A DNA stretch of 64,000 bases from Pseudomonas mandelii (GTDB taxonomy: Bacteria > Pseudomonadota > Gammaproteobacteria > Pseudomonadales > Pseudomonadaceae): positions 5,804,501 through 5,868,500 of the forward strand of contig NZ_LT629796.1 of the NCBI RefSeq assembly GCF_900106065.1. The letters are read 5' to 3'. A program made the position numbers and the translations under genes. Of this stretch, positions 44,803-54,618 are shown in pieces. The notes under the pieces were generated by a model. It was not told where the DNA came from and did no database searches. It worked only from the letters and a program-made list of their open reading frames with translations. Each line of letters opens with the position of its first letter. Position 1 is the first letter of the stretch.

Positions 44803-47277
44803 GTGCCGCAACACACCCCCGATCTTCCTCCCGAACTTCGTCCCCTGGCCGAGATGCCACTGCTCAAGCGCCTCGCCGCCCGGTTCTTTGGCCATGGCTT
44901 GACCCGTCTGCGCGCGCAACACCGTGCCTCGTGGTTGCACGGGCAAGCCGATGGATTTCGCAGTGGTCACAGCGCCGGGGTCGATTACGGCTATAAGGAA
45001 GGCAAAGCCGAGGGGTTGGAAGAAGGCCGGCAGGTCCTGCTGATCCGCGATTCGCGCTCCACCGAGCACCGGCCACCTAATGTCGATCACAACTTGTTCG
45101 ACGATTGGCGCCTGCCACTCAGCGCTGACCTGAAGAAGCGCATGAAGGCCGATGTCGCCCGACTGCTGCCACCTCACGCTCAGCCCAGCGCCGCCCAGTG
45201 GAAAATGATTTTCAGCGACACGCCTTCGACGTCGGTGATTGCCGGGGCGGGTGCAGGCAAGTCGACGACACTGGTCCTGCGTATCCTGCTGCTGACCCAT
45301 TACCTGGGCTTCGAGCTGAGCTCGATGACCGTGGTGACCTTCACCCGTGAGTCGCGCAAGGACTTCATTAATAAGCTGATCGAATTGTTTGGTGTGTGGG
45401 GTCGGGCACTGAGCCTCAAGGAGGCGCGCGACCTGGTGCGCACCTTCCACTCGCGAATCCTGCCGATGGTGCGCAGCCTGCCGGGCTTCGAGCGCCTGCA
45501 AGCATTCGAAAACCTCAGCAATCGCGCGCAAAACGGCGATGAGGAGGTCGACAGCAATCCCTTCGACTTGCGCATCAATGACGCGCAGCGTCAGCAACTC
45601 AATGCGTGTTTTCACAGCCTGCACACCCGCGATGAGCGTTTTCGCGAACTGATCAAGCCATTGTCCCGTCATGCCTTGCAACTCAAGGAGCTTGAGCGCG
45701 ATCACCCCGATGTGCAGAAGCGCGTGGCGGTGACCGAGTTGGCGGCCAAACGTGACGAGGAGCTCTGCGACACGATTGAAGACCTGTGGTTTCGTGCCGG
45801 CGCCTGGCCAATCAAAGGCATCGAGCCCAATCGGCAGGCTTTCGATATCAATGGTGCGACTTTCCATTGTCACGGCTACATCCCCACGCTGGACGCCTGG
45901 GTGGTACTCGGTTTTGACCCACGGGAAAATCCGCAGGTCTGCCGCCCGAATGCCAAGTTAACTGTCCGCGCGGAATGGGCGGTGAAGCGCACCCTGTTTC
46001 AAGCTTTCTGTCGTAAACCGTTGATATGGCTGGATAGTTACGAATCATCAAAGCGCGTACTGGCTTCCCTGGCAGGGGATGCCAGTGCCGGTCCGGGTTT
46101 CGATTACAAGGTCAAAGGTGAGCTGGGATCAGCCCCCTTGCTGGATTGTTTTGTGGCCGCCGCCGGGTTTATCGAAAACCTCGGCCTGGATGTTCCGAGT
46201 GCCGTAGGCCAGATGAGTTTCGCCAAGGATGACCCGGACCGGTATTTCTTCGAAGCTCTGAGCCTGTTCTGGCGCGCCCTGGAAGATCATTTGCTTGATC
46301 AAAAACCACCGGTGATGACCTACAACCGGATGTTTGCCTTGTTTAGCGAGCACTCCCCGGAAAACCTGAAGCTGCTGAGCGATGAGCTGCTAAGGCCCTT
46401 GTCACACCTGATGATCGACGAATTTCAGGACGTATCGCCGCAAATTGTCTCGTGGATCCGTGCCAGTCTGGCCGAGATCCGCAGTCGCGGCCCGGCGATG
46501 CATGTGGGGCGAGGCGCGCAACGTTCGTCCTTGCTCTGCGTCGGCGATGACTGGCAGTCCATTTATGGCTGGCGCGGCAGTTCTCCAGCGTATTTCATGG
46601 AGTTCAACAAGGAATTCCCGTCACCGAGCACGACCAAAGTGATGCTCAGCGACAATTTCCGCAGTCATCAGCACATCATTGATGCGGCCGAGCATATCGT
46701 CCGCGCAGCGCCGTCGATCGCCGGAAAGAAGGCCAAGGCCAGCGGTGAACCCAAGGCGCTGTTGCCGGTGAACGTCATGGATCGGGATGATCAAGGCATG
46801 GCTCAACGCCTGATCCAGCATTACCGACAAGGTGATTCAATCTTGATGCTTTATCGAAAAAGCAGCGATAAGTTATTGATTGAACAACATATTCAGTCTG
46901 TAGTTAATGTAGATTCTAACTTGCCGTATGAATCGCGGCGCATCAAACAGCTGACGTATCACAGCGCCAAGGGCTTGCAGGCTGACGCGGTGTTTTTGCT
47001 GGGTGATTGTCAGCATCTGACCAGTTCTCCCTACAAGAATCAGGTCTATCGCATGGCGGGCCTTGGCAAGACGGGCGACAACGAGCCATACGACAACGCA
47101 CAGAAAGACGAAATCCTGCGACTGGCTTACGTCGGCATCACTCGGGCGGTGAGTCATTGCTACTGGTATGTCGACGGGCAGGATACTCAGGCGGCGAACA
47201 TGCCCAAGGCGTCTGACCGGATTGGCAAGGACAAGCCATTCTTTGCTGATCATCGCCAGGGTCAGAAACTGGCCTGA
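44803..47277 (+). CDS. UvrD/Rep-like superfamily 1 helicase with long N-terminal part
   Basis: 824 residues. Walker A AGAGAGKST (Lys153), motif Ia TVVTFTRESRKDF, Walker B MIDEFQDVSPQ (Asp539/Glu540), motif III GDDWQSIYGWRGS, IV LSDNFRSHQHI, V TYHSAKGLQADAVFLL, VI RLAYVGITRAVSHCYWY. The first 145 residues and a 350-residue stretch between Ia and II are not standard UvrD and may include accessory domains. It resembles helicase IV more than UvrD in outline. The GTG start at 44803 has GGAG upstream. A terminator follows, so it is a single-gene unit. Its role may be DNA repair or mobile-element defence; no partner is seen. Confidence 0.85.
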   Translation: MPQHTPDLPPELRPLAEMPLLKRLAARFFGHGLTRLRAQHRASWLHGQADGFRSGHSAGVDYGYKEGKAEGLEEGRQVLLIRDSRSTEHRPPNVDHNLFDDWRLPLSADLKKRMKADVARLLPPHAQPSAAQWKMIFSDTPSTSVIAGAGAGKSTTLVLRILLLTHYLGFELSSMTVVTFTRESRKDFINKLIELFGVWGRALSLKEARDLVRTFHSRILPMVRSLPGFERLQAFENLSNRAQNGDEEVDSNPFDLRINDAQRQQLNACFHSLHTRDERFRELIKPLSRHALQLKELERDHPDVQKRVAVTELAAKRDEELCDTIEDLWFRAGAWPIKGIEPNRQAFDINGATFHCHGYIPTLDAWVVLGFDPRENPQVCRPNAKLTVRAEWAVKRTLFQAFCRKPLIWLDSYESSKRVLASLAGDASAGPGFDYKVKGELGSAPLLDCFVAAAGFIENLGLDVPSAVGQMSFAKDDPDRYFFEALSLFWRALEDHLLDQKPPVMTYNRMFALFSEHSPENLKLLSDELLRPLSHLMIDEFQDVSPQIVSWIRASLAEIRSRGPAMHVGRGAQRSSLLCVGDDWQSIYGWRGSSPAYFMEFNKEFPSPSTTKVMLSDNFRSHQHIIDAAEHIVRAAPSIAGKKAKASGEPKALLPVNVMDRDDQGMAQRLIQHYRQGDSILMLYRKSSDKLLIEQHIQSVVNVDSNLPYESRRIKQLTYHSAKGLQADAVFLLGDCQHLTSSPYKNQVYRMAGLGKTGDNEPYDNAQKDEILRLAYVGITRAVSHCYWYVDGQDTQAANMPKASDRIGKDKPFFADHRQGQKLA

Positions 47278-47290
47278 ACCCGAGCCCCAC

Positions 47291-47317
47291 AAAAAAGCCC
47301 ACATGATGTGGGCTTTT
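47291..47317. terminator. Bidirectional terminator after the helicase gene
   Basis: AAAAAAGCCCACAT and ATGTGGGCTTTTT around a short loop, with A/T runs on both sides. It serves the helicase (plus) and the convergent DUF1652 gene (minus). Confidence 0.85.
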
Positions 47318-47334
47318 TGTTGGGCGTTTGGCCT

Positions 47335-47610
47335 TCAGGCATAACTCTTGAAGGCCTGGGGAGGTATGAAAGACTCTAGCTCGTCTTCCACGGCTTCGAT
47401 TATTCGTTCTACGTCCGCGGCATTCATCACGGTTGCGCATGGAATGCCTGCAATGGCGATCATGGTCTCGCCACTGGCGCGGTCAAACAGGCGGGCGATC
47501 ATGCTGCCCGGCGCGTCCATGCTCGCCTCAAATCCCATGGGATGGAAATGCCAGCGCATCAGCTGACAGGCGTTTGGAAACGTAACTTTGCTGAAAGACC
47601 CTTTATTCAT
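47335..47610 (-). CDS. DUF1652 family protein
   Basis: 91 residues of a small family found mainly in pseudomonads. Seen: CQLMRWHFHPMGFEASMDAPG, IARLFDRASGETMIAIAGIPC and IIEAVEDELESF. Soluble, no signal peptide. Members are often present in several copies per genome with no established function. GAAGG lies upstream of the ATG at 47610. Convergent with the helicase gene. Confidence 0.82.
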   Translation of the reverse strand: MNKGSFSKVTFPNACQLMRWHFHPMGFEASMDAPGSMIARLFDRASGETMIAIAGIPCATVMNAADVERIIEAVEDELESFIPPQAFKSYA

Positions 47611-47872
47611 GTGTTGCCCGCCTTCTTCATCGAGCGCTTCCTTTAGCTCATGTTAGGAGGGAAGAGCCTTCAATGGCTCAACCGGTGACTGCCTTAAAAG
47701 TAGCACCCGGATGTGAAAACCATGTGATTTTTTTCAGTCCGTTTGGCGATTGCTACCGTTTTTTTGATATGGATCACGTGCCGGGCCTTGCTCGGCGTTA
47801 CCCACGACCAGGCGTGGTCATTGAAGCCGCGGCCGAACTTCGGCAAGCTCGGCTTTTTTCGTCGAGTCCCTT

Positions 47873-48688
47873 ATGCACGCCGATGATGATGGCCCCCTGC
47901 AAACCCAGGCCACGGGCGAGACGGTCATGCGCTACCACCTGTGCTGGAAACACCGGGATCTGGACGGGGTCATGGCGCTTTATCACCCGGACATTCAGTA
48001 CAACGACTTTTTCCAGAACCGGGTCATGGGCCTGGATGAGTTGCGTGAGTACGTGCGCGGCAGCATGCCGCGTAACCCGGACGAAGCGCTGGAGCATTCC
48101 GATCGCATACGGCTGGACGGCAACACTGCGTTCATCCAGTACCAGATGACCTTGCGCGGCGGCGAAGGGCTGGTGTCGTTCCGTTCCAGTGAAGCGATCA
48201 CGGTGCGCGACGGGTTGATCTGGCGAGTCAACGAATACGCATCACTGGTGCGCGAACAACCGCAACGCAACACCGCTACGAATTCGCGCCCGGCCGCCAG
48301 CCGACTTGGGCTTTCACCGCGCCAGCTGAGTTTCATGGCTGAGGACCTGCAACAGTATTTCCAGCGCCAGCAGCCTTATCTGGATCCCGAGCTCGATCTG
48401 CAACGGGTGGCGCAGGAGTGCGGGTACAGCCGCAATCAGATTTCCTATCTGCTGAATCAAGTGTTGGGCCAGAGCTTCTATCGCTATGTCAATCAGGCGC
48501 GGCTGCAGCATTTACTCGCGGCGCTGGACGCCGCCATGCCACCGCTGCGCATTGATGAGCTGGCGTTTGCCGCCGGCTTCAACTCCTTGTCGGCGTTCTA
48601 CAGTTGTTTTCGCCAGCACACAGGGCTGTCGCCCAAGGCTTACGTCAAACAAATTTCTTTGCGTGCACGCGCGCACGACAGCCCCTGA
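47873..48688 (+). CDS. Fusion regulator: NTF2/SnoaL-like domain plus AraC DNA-binding domain
   Basis: 271 residues. Residues about 10-125 look like an NTF2/SnoaL-like ligand pocket (MRYHLCWKHRDLDGVMALYHPDIQYNDF..., with the RDLD/YHPD pattern). Residues about 155-265 form an AraC double helix-turn-helix (LDLQRVAQECGYSRNQISYL, RIDELAFAAGFNSLSAFYSCFR). The ATG at 47873 has no clear ribosome-binding site. It stands 50 bases upstream of the amine oxidase operon on the same strand, so it probably regulates it or is co-transcribed. The ligand is unknown; a small amine or its aldehyde would fit the context. Confidence 0.82.
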   Translation: MHADDDGPLQTQATGETVMRYHLCWKHRDLDGVMALYHPDIQYNDFFQNRVMGLDELREYVRGSMPRNPDEALEHSDRIRLDGNTAFIQYQMTLRGGEGLVSFRSSEAITVRDGLIWRVNEYASLVREQPQRNTATNSRPAASRLGLSPRQLSFMAEDLQQYFQRQQPYLDPELDLQRVAQECGYSRNQISYLLNQVLGQSFYRYVNQARLQHLLAALDAAMPPLRIDELAFAAGFNSLSAFYSCFRQHTGLSPKAYVKQISLRARAHDSP

Positions 48689-48738
48689 GGTCACGCACTA
48701 GGATCGACGCCATCGAAGTTTGAGTGGCGGAGTCTGGC

Positions 48739-50145
48739 ATGTCGGCGTGGCGCACTATCAGTTTGTGGATGGATCAACTCGACGAGCCGTTGCTGGCGCG
48801 TCCTGCGCTGGAACATGACCTGGACGTCGACGTGGCTATCATCGGCGCAGGCTACACCGGGCTCTGGACCGCTTATTACCTCAAGCGCCTGGCGCCAGGC
48901 CTGGACATTGCCATCGTCGAAGCGCAAACCGCCGGTTTTGGCGCGTCGGGCCGCAACGGCGGCTGGCTGATGGGCAACTTGCTGGGCGAGGACCGTCTGT
49001 TGGCGGGTTTGCCGCCAGACCAACGCCGCGCCTCTTTCGATCTGCTGCACAGCATTCCTGATGAAGTCGAGATTGTCATCGAACGGGAGGGCATCGACTG
49101 CGATTATCGCAAAGGCGGGGTGTTGTACTGTGCCGCGCGTTATCCCGAGCAGGAAACCAGCCTGCGCGACTATCTGGACAAGCTTTACCGCCAAGGCCTG
49201 ACCGAACGCGATTACCGCTGGCTCAGCCCGGAGCAACTGACGCAACAGATCAGAGTGGCGACGCCTTATGGCGGTATCTATGCACCGCACGTTGCGACCA
49301 TTCACCCGGCAAAGTTGGTGCGCGGCCTGGCAGAAACGGTCGAGCGCATGGGTGTCAAAATCTACGAAAACAGCGCGGTCACGCAGTGGCAGTCGGGGAG
49401 TTTGCGCACGGCAAAGGCTCAGGTCCGCAGCCGCTGGATCGTGCCGGCGGTAGAAGGTTATTCGGTCACGTTGCCACCCCTCGGCCGTTATCAGTTACCG
49501 GTACAAAGCCTGATTGTCGCCACCGAACCATTGTCTGCCGCGACCTGGGACGAAATCGGCCTGAGCCGCGGCCAGGCGTTCAGCGAAAGCAGTCGACAGG
49601 TCACCTACGGCCAGCGTACGGCCGACAACCGCCTGGTGTTCGGCGCCCGGGGCGGCTACCAGTTTGCCGGAAAGTTGCGCCATGACTTTGACCTGACCAC
49701 CAGCGAAGTGGAGTTGCGGCGCTACCTGTTCAGCGAACTCTTCCCGCAACTCAAGAACGTGCAGATTACCCACGCATGGGGCGGCAACCTGGGCATGTCC
49801 CGGCACTTCAAGCCGCACATGCTCTGCGATCAGGCCAGCGGCATTGCCTTGTCCGGCGGTTATGGCGGGGAGGGCGTCGGCGCCAGCAACCTGGGCGGCC
49901 GAACCCTGGCGGATCTGATTCTTGAGCGCGATACCGAACTGGTTCACCAGCCTTGGGTCATGCCTCAAGGCGGTCTGGACACGCTCCGGGCCTGGGAACC
50001 CGAACCCTGCCGCTGGCTGGGTTACAACGCAATCATCCGCAGCTTCGTCCACGAAGACCAGACCCTGGCCAACCCGGCGACAGCCCCTTGGCGCCGCAAA
50101 CTGGCGAGCAAGGTGGCGGGGTTCATGGAAGGTTTCATGCACTGA
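48739..50145 (+). CDS. FAD-dependent amine oxidoreductase (gamma-glutamylputrescine oxidase type)
   Basis: 468 residues of the DAO/PuuB family. N-terminal FAD site VAIIGAGYTGLWTAYYL (GxGxxG at 36-41), ASGRNGGWLMG for isoalloxazine contact, and the C-terminal GGYGGEGVGASNLGGRTLADL that closes the FAD fold. Start at 48739 (MSAWRTISLW) has GGAG eight bases upstream. It is followed by a cupin and a PotF-like binding protein. The likely substrate is putrescine-derived or another primary amine; the sequence alone does not tell which. Confidence 0.86.
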   Translation: MSAWRTISLWMDQLDEPLLARPALEHDLDVDVAIIGAGYTGLWTAYYLKRLAPGLDIAIVEAQTAGFGASGRNGGWLMGNLLGEDRLLAGLPPDQRRASFDLLHSIPDEVEIVIEREGIDCDYRKGGVLYCAARYPEQETSLRDYLDKLYRQGLTERDYRWLSPEQLTQQIRVATPYGGIYAPHVATIHPAKLVRGLAETVERMGVKIYENSAVTQWQSGSLRTAKAQVRSRWIVPAVEGYSVTLPPLGRYQLPVQSLIVATEPLSAATWDEIGLSRGQAFSESSRQVTYGQRTADNRLVFGARGGYQFAGKLRHDFDLTTSEVELRRYLFSELFPQLKNVQITHAWGGNLGMSRHFKPHMLCDQASGIALSGGYGGEGVGASNLGGRTLADLILERDTELVHQPWVMPQGGLDTLRAWEPEPCRWLGYNAIIRSFVHEDQTLANPATAPWRRKLASKVAGFMEGFMH

Positions 50146-50187
50146 ACAGCACGCTTTCATCTACAGGCTCAATCGACAGGTACTCCC

Positions 50188-50529
50188 ATGGGCATCACGC
50201 AATTCAAGAACACCGCAACACTGGAACTGGAGGAGTCGAACCCCGTCGCCGTGCCGTTGGGAGCGCCGGTGGCGGTGGCTTCGACCACCAGCGTCGAACG
50301 CGACGACGGCGTCGAAACCGGCGTCTGGGAATGCACGCCCGGCCGCTGGCGCCGGCAGATCGTTGCCCAGGAATTCTGTCACTTCATCCAGGGGCGCTGC
50401 ACGTTCACCCCGGACGACGGTGAAACCCTCTACATCGAAGCCGGCGACGCACTGATGTTGCCGGCCAACAGCCTCGGCATCTGGGATATCCAGGAAACCG
50501 TGCGCAAGACCTACGTTTTGATTTTTTGA
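50188..50529 (+). CDS. Small cupin protein (DUF861 type)
   Basis: 113 residues, one cupin barrel of the DUF861 / ureidoglycine aminohydrolase-like group (WECTPGRWRRQIVAQEFCHFIQGRCTFTP, GDALMLPANSLGIWDI). The usual metal-binding HxH is not evident. AGGT precedes the ATG. It lies 42 bases after the oxidoreductase gene in the same operon. Such cupins recur beside PuuB-type oxidases; the role is not established. Confidence 0.8.
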   Translation: MGITQFKNTATLELEESNPVAVPLGAPVAVASTTSVERDDGVETGVWECTPGRWRRQIVAQEFCHFIQGRCTFTPDDGETLYIEAGDALMLPANSLGIWDIQETVRKTYVLIF

Positions 50530-50544
50530 TTTTTGATCCTTTGA

Positions 50545-51666
<1,122 letters not shown>

Positions 51667-51784
51667 GGCCATACCCCAATCGCGGCATTGACCGTCTGGA
51701 CCTGTAAATTCTGACAGTAGATGGCTGGCAAAATCCTTTGTAGCGTTTCCGGCACAGACATAACGTCTGCAAAGGAGAATCGCG

Positions 51785-52039
51785 ATGAACAAATCAGCTT
51801 TGCAAGCTTACGTTGAAGGAGAGATTAACCTCGCTGCCAAGCGAATCATCGATAAAGGCGCCCAGTCCGATGAAATCGCCTATGGCAGGTTGACGGTCAA
51901 CCTGAGCTTGCGTCGTATCTTGGTCGAAGCCCCGACACCTGAGGATCTCGGCCTATGGGGGGGCATCAATGACATCCTCCAGCAACTGGGGATTCTGGAC
52001 AGTCGAGAAACGGTCTTGTCCGTTGTTGATGAGGTTTAG
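51785..52039 (+). CDS. Unrecognised small protein (84 residues)
   Basis: AAAGGAGA stands eight bases before the ATG, a near-perfect ribosome-binding site, so translation is likely. The sequence is soluble, acidic and helical (ALQAYVEGEINLAAKRIIDKG; LSLRRILVEAPTPEDLGLW). I recognise no family. The gap 51667-51784 before it has no clear promoter; it ends about 450 bases before aprA, on the same strand, and may be an unrelated single gene. Confidence 0.6.
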   Translation: MNKSALQAYVEGEINLAAKRIIDKGAQSDEIAYGRLTVNLSLRRILVEAPTPEDLGLWGGINDILQQLGILDSRETVLSVVDEV

Positions 52040-52231
52040 AAAGCAGTGATGGCGGTGGGTAAATGCGATGGTGAACACGCAACGTGTTCACCATTGGCTC
52101 CTGTTCGTCTGGAAGTCATCGCGGATGACTGCCCTCATCGGGCGTTTGATTTGGCTGATGGCATTGCACTGGCACTCATATTAATAAGTCACGGAAAAGT
52201 GAGACGCTCTCGACAAAAACCAACTTACCTC

Positions 52232-52266
52232 TATTTAATATTTAAATACGCAATTGTCAGACAATT
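52232..52266. promoter_or_regulatory. Two adjacent perfect palindromes upstream of aprA
   Basis: TATTTAA-TAT-TTAAATA (52232-52248) and AATTGTC-A-GACAATT (52252-52266) have centres 19 bases apart. They lie about 230 bases before the aprA start in a 448-base AT-rich, gene-poor region (52040-52487), where the operon promoter must be. They look like operator sites; the regulators are unknown. Confidence 0.45.
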
Positions 52267-52471
52267 AGTCCGAAACCCTCAACTAAAAACTATATTTCGA
52301 CAGCGCAGGCATTGTTTCCGGGTACTTGCCGGGGCAGAACAATTTGACGTCAAAAAAAATGTAGACGTTCGATTTCGAATTGTGTCAGTTTTCTTTCGCC
52401 TTCATTGGGCGAGTGATAGGACGATCTCGCCAGAGATTGTCGCTATCTGACAAAAACTGTTCCATTGCTAA

Positions 52472-52481
52472 ACAAGGAAGT
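52472..52481 (+). promoter_or_regulatory. Perfect RsmA/RsmE-type site at the aprA ribosome-binding site
   Basis: ACAAGGAAGT matches (A/U)CANGGANG(U/A) at every position and overlaps the Shine-Dalgarno AAGGA, seven bases before the ATG. RsmA/RsmE binding would block translation until Gac-controlled small RNAs titrate it away, as established for exoprotease genes in this group. Confidence 0.65.
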
Positions 52482-52487
52482 GTGTTT

Positions 52488-53945
52488 ATGTCGAAAGTTA
52501 AAAACAACGCTATTGATCTTGCCGAACAGGCCTTTTCGCCATTGCAAGCATTGGCTGCGCCCAGTTCTGCGTACAACCAGATCGACAGCTTCAGCCATCA
52601 GTATGACCGGGGTGGCAATCTCACGGTCAATGGCAAACCGTCCTACTCCGTCGACGAGGCAGCGACGCAATTGCTGCGTGACGGCGCTGCCTATCAGGAC
52701 AAGGACGGCAGCGGCAAAATCGAACTGACCTACACGTTCCTGACCTCGGCGTCGTCGAGCACCATGAACAAGCACGGGATTTCCGGTTTCAGTCAGTTCA
52801 GCGCCCAGCAGAAAGCCCAGGCCGTGCTCGCCATGCAATCCTGGGCCGATGTGGCCAAAGTCACTTTCACCGAGAAAGCCACAGGCGGCGACGGTCACAT
52901 GACCTTCGGCAATTACAGCAGCGGCCAGGACGGCGCAGCGGCATTCGCCTACCTGCCTGGCACCGGCGTCGGTTATGACGGTACTTCCTGGTACCTGACC
53001 AACAGCAGCTACACGCCCAACAAGACACCGGACCTGAACAACTACGGTCGTCAAACCCTGACCCACGAAATCGGTCACTCCCTGGGCCTGGCCCACCCCG
53101 GCGACTACAACGCCGGTGAAGGCGCGCCGACTTACAACGACGCGACCTACGCGGAAGACACCCGCGGCTACAGCCTCATGAGCTATTGGAGTGAAAGCAA
53201 CACCGACCAGAACTTCAGCAAGGCCGGCGTCGAAGCCTATGCGTCCGGTCCGTTGCTGGACGATATTGCCGCCATCCAGAAGCTCTACGGTGCCAACACA
53301 ACCACCCGCACCGGTGACACCACCTACGGTTTCAACTCCAATGCCGGTCGCGATTTCCTGAGCGCGTCTTCGTCGTCGGACAAGGTCGTGTTCTCGGTGT
53401 GGGATGCGGGCGGCAAAGACACGCTGGACTTCTCCGGTTTTACCCAGAACCAGAAGATCAACCTCAATGAGGCCTCGTTCTCCGATGTTGGCGGCATGGT
53501 TGGCAACGTTTCCATTGCCAAGGGTGCAACCATCGAGAACGCGATTGGCGGTTCGGGTAACGACCTGCTGATTGGTAATGGCGTGTCCAACGAGCTGAAG
53601 GGCGGTGCCGGCAACGACATCCTCTTCGGCGCGGGCGGTGCGGACAAGCTGTGGGGCGGTACCGGCTCGGACACTTTTGTGTTCGCAGCGAGCAGCGATT
53701 CCAAGCCGGGTGCGACTGATCAGATCCTCGACTTTGTCAGTGGCCTGGACAAGATCGACCTGACCGCCATCACCAAAGGCGCGGGCCTGCACTTCGTGAA
53801 CTCGTTCACCGGTGCGGCAGGCGATGCCGTGTTGACCTCTTCGGGCGGTAACAGCCAGTTGGCGGTGGACTTCTCCGGGCATGGCGTGGCTGACTTCCTG
53901 GTCAGCACCGTTGGCCAGGCGGCGTTCTCGGACATCGCCGCGTGA
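52488..53945 (+). CDS. aprA: Alkaline metalloprotease AprA (serralysin, RTX)
   Basis: 485-residue extracellular zinc protease, also called AprX in fluorescens-group strains. A short N-terminal propeptide without Sec signal, then the metzincin zinc site [13 protein letters not shown] (193-205) and Met-turn SLMSYW (Met231, Tyr233). RTX calcium repeats follow ([31 protein letters not shown]) and a C-terminal secretion signal for AprDEF. The length matches the family. The ATG at 52488 has AAGGA within an RsmA-type site. Degrades milk, host and insect proteins. First gene of the apr operon; aprI follows. Confidence 0.96.
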   Translation: MSKVKNNAIDLAEQAFSPLQALAAPSSAYNQIDSFSHQYDRGGNLTVNGKPSYSVDEAATQLLRDGAAYQDKDGSGKIELTYTFLTSASSSTMNKHGISGFSQFSAQQKAQAVLAMQSWADVAKVTFTEKATGGDGHMTFGNYSSGQDGAAAFAYLPGTGVGYDGTSWYLTNSSYTPNKTPDLNNYGRQTLTHEIGHSLGLAHPGDYNAGEGAPTYNDATYAEDTRGYSLMSYWSESNTDQNFSKAGVEAYASGPLLDDIAAIQKLYGANTTTRTGDTTYGFNSNAGRDFLSASSSSDKVVFSVWDAGGKDTLDFSGFTQNQKINLNEASFSDVGGMVGNVSIAKGATIENAIGGSGNDLLIGNGVSNELKGGAGNDILFGAGGADKLWGGTGSDTFVFAASSDSKPGATDQILDFVSGLDKIDLTAITKGAGLHFVNSFTGAAGDAVLTSSGGNSQLAVDFSGHGVADFLVSTVGQAAFSDIAA

Positions 53946-54019
53946 TGTAGCGCGATAAGGAGGGTGGCGCCGATGCGCCGCCCTCTGTGCCAAAGACCGC
54001 AGCCGGAGTACAACAACCT

Positions 54020-54445
54020 ATGGCTCATAAAGCCTTTACCAACCTTACAACCGCGTGGCTCCTGGCGACGTTGATGATTTTTTTTGGAGAGACAGCCATG
54101 TCAAGCAGCCTGAAATTAGCGGATCCGTCGGAACTGGCCGGCAAATGGCAGGCGACTCTCAGCGCCAAAGATGACTCGCCAGAGTCCCGGGCGTTGCAAG
54201 ACAAACCGTCCAACGTGTGCGTCATCGACTTTCAGCAAACCCAGACATTGGGTGAGGGCGCCAGCTGCCTTAGCGCCTGGCTGGATGGCAAAACCGCTAA
54301 CGGTTGGTTCCCGGAACCGGACGGCATTGCGATCACCGGCAACGAAGGTTCGAAGATTCTATTTCTCAGCCGTCAACGTGATGGCGCTTATAAAGCCACA
54401 TTGAAATCCGCGCTGGTCATAACACTTGTGCGCCAGACGCAGTAA
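54020..54445 (+). CDS. aprI: Periplasmic metalloprotease inhibitor AprI (Inh family)
   Basis: 141 residues. Blocks AprA that is misplaced in the periplasm by inserting its N-terminus in the active site. Signal peptide with hydrophobic WLLATLMIFF and cleavage after GETA, giving a mature SSSLKLADPSELAGKW start. Two cysteines (CVIDF, CLSAW) form the usual disulfide. ATG 54020 has GGAG upstream; an ATG 38 codons further in also has GGAGAG before it but would remove the signal peptide. Position after aprA is standard. Confidence 0.88.
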   Translation: MAHKAFTNLTTAWLLATLMIFFGETAMSSSLKLADPSELAGKWQATLSAKDDSPESRALQDKPSNVCVIDFQQTQTLGEGASCLSAWLDGKTANGWFPEPDGIAITGNEGSKILFLSRQRDGAYKATLKSALVITLVRQTQ

Positions 54446-54618
54446 TTAAAAGGCAACGGCGAAAGAGCGACGGTCATTATCGTTATAAGCACCAAACCAG
54501 AATAAAAGTTGTTATTGGTTTGTAAGCGCTGATGCGCCAAACCTATATCTGCCTCTGCGCGGACAGTTAATGGAAACTTCGTCAGGCATGACGAGGATTA
54601 ACACCTCAGGAAGAAACC

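Noticed and set aside
44794..45873. Minus-strand open frame of 359 codons opposite the helicase
   Set aside because: Shadow of a gene with all helicase motifs.
52046..52450. Plus-strand open frame of 134 codons upstream of aprA
   Set aside because: No ribosome-binding site, covers the palindromes and the likely promoter, product has no recognisable feature.
52443..53993. Minus-strand open frame of 516 codons opposite aprA
   Set aside because: Gly/Val/Arg-rich shadow produced by the RTX and protease codons; aprA is certain.
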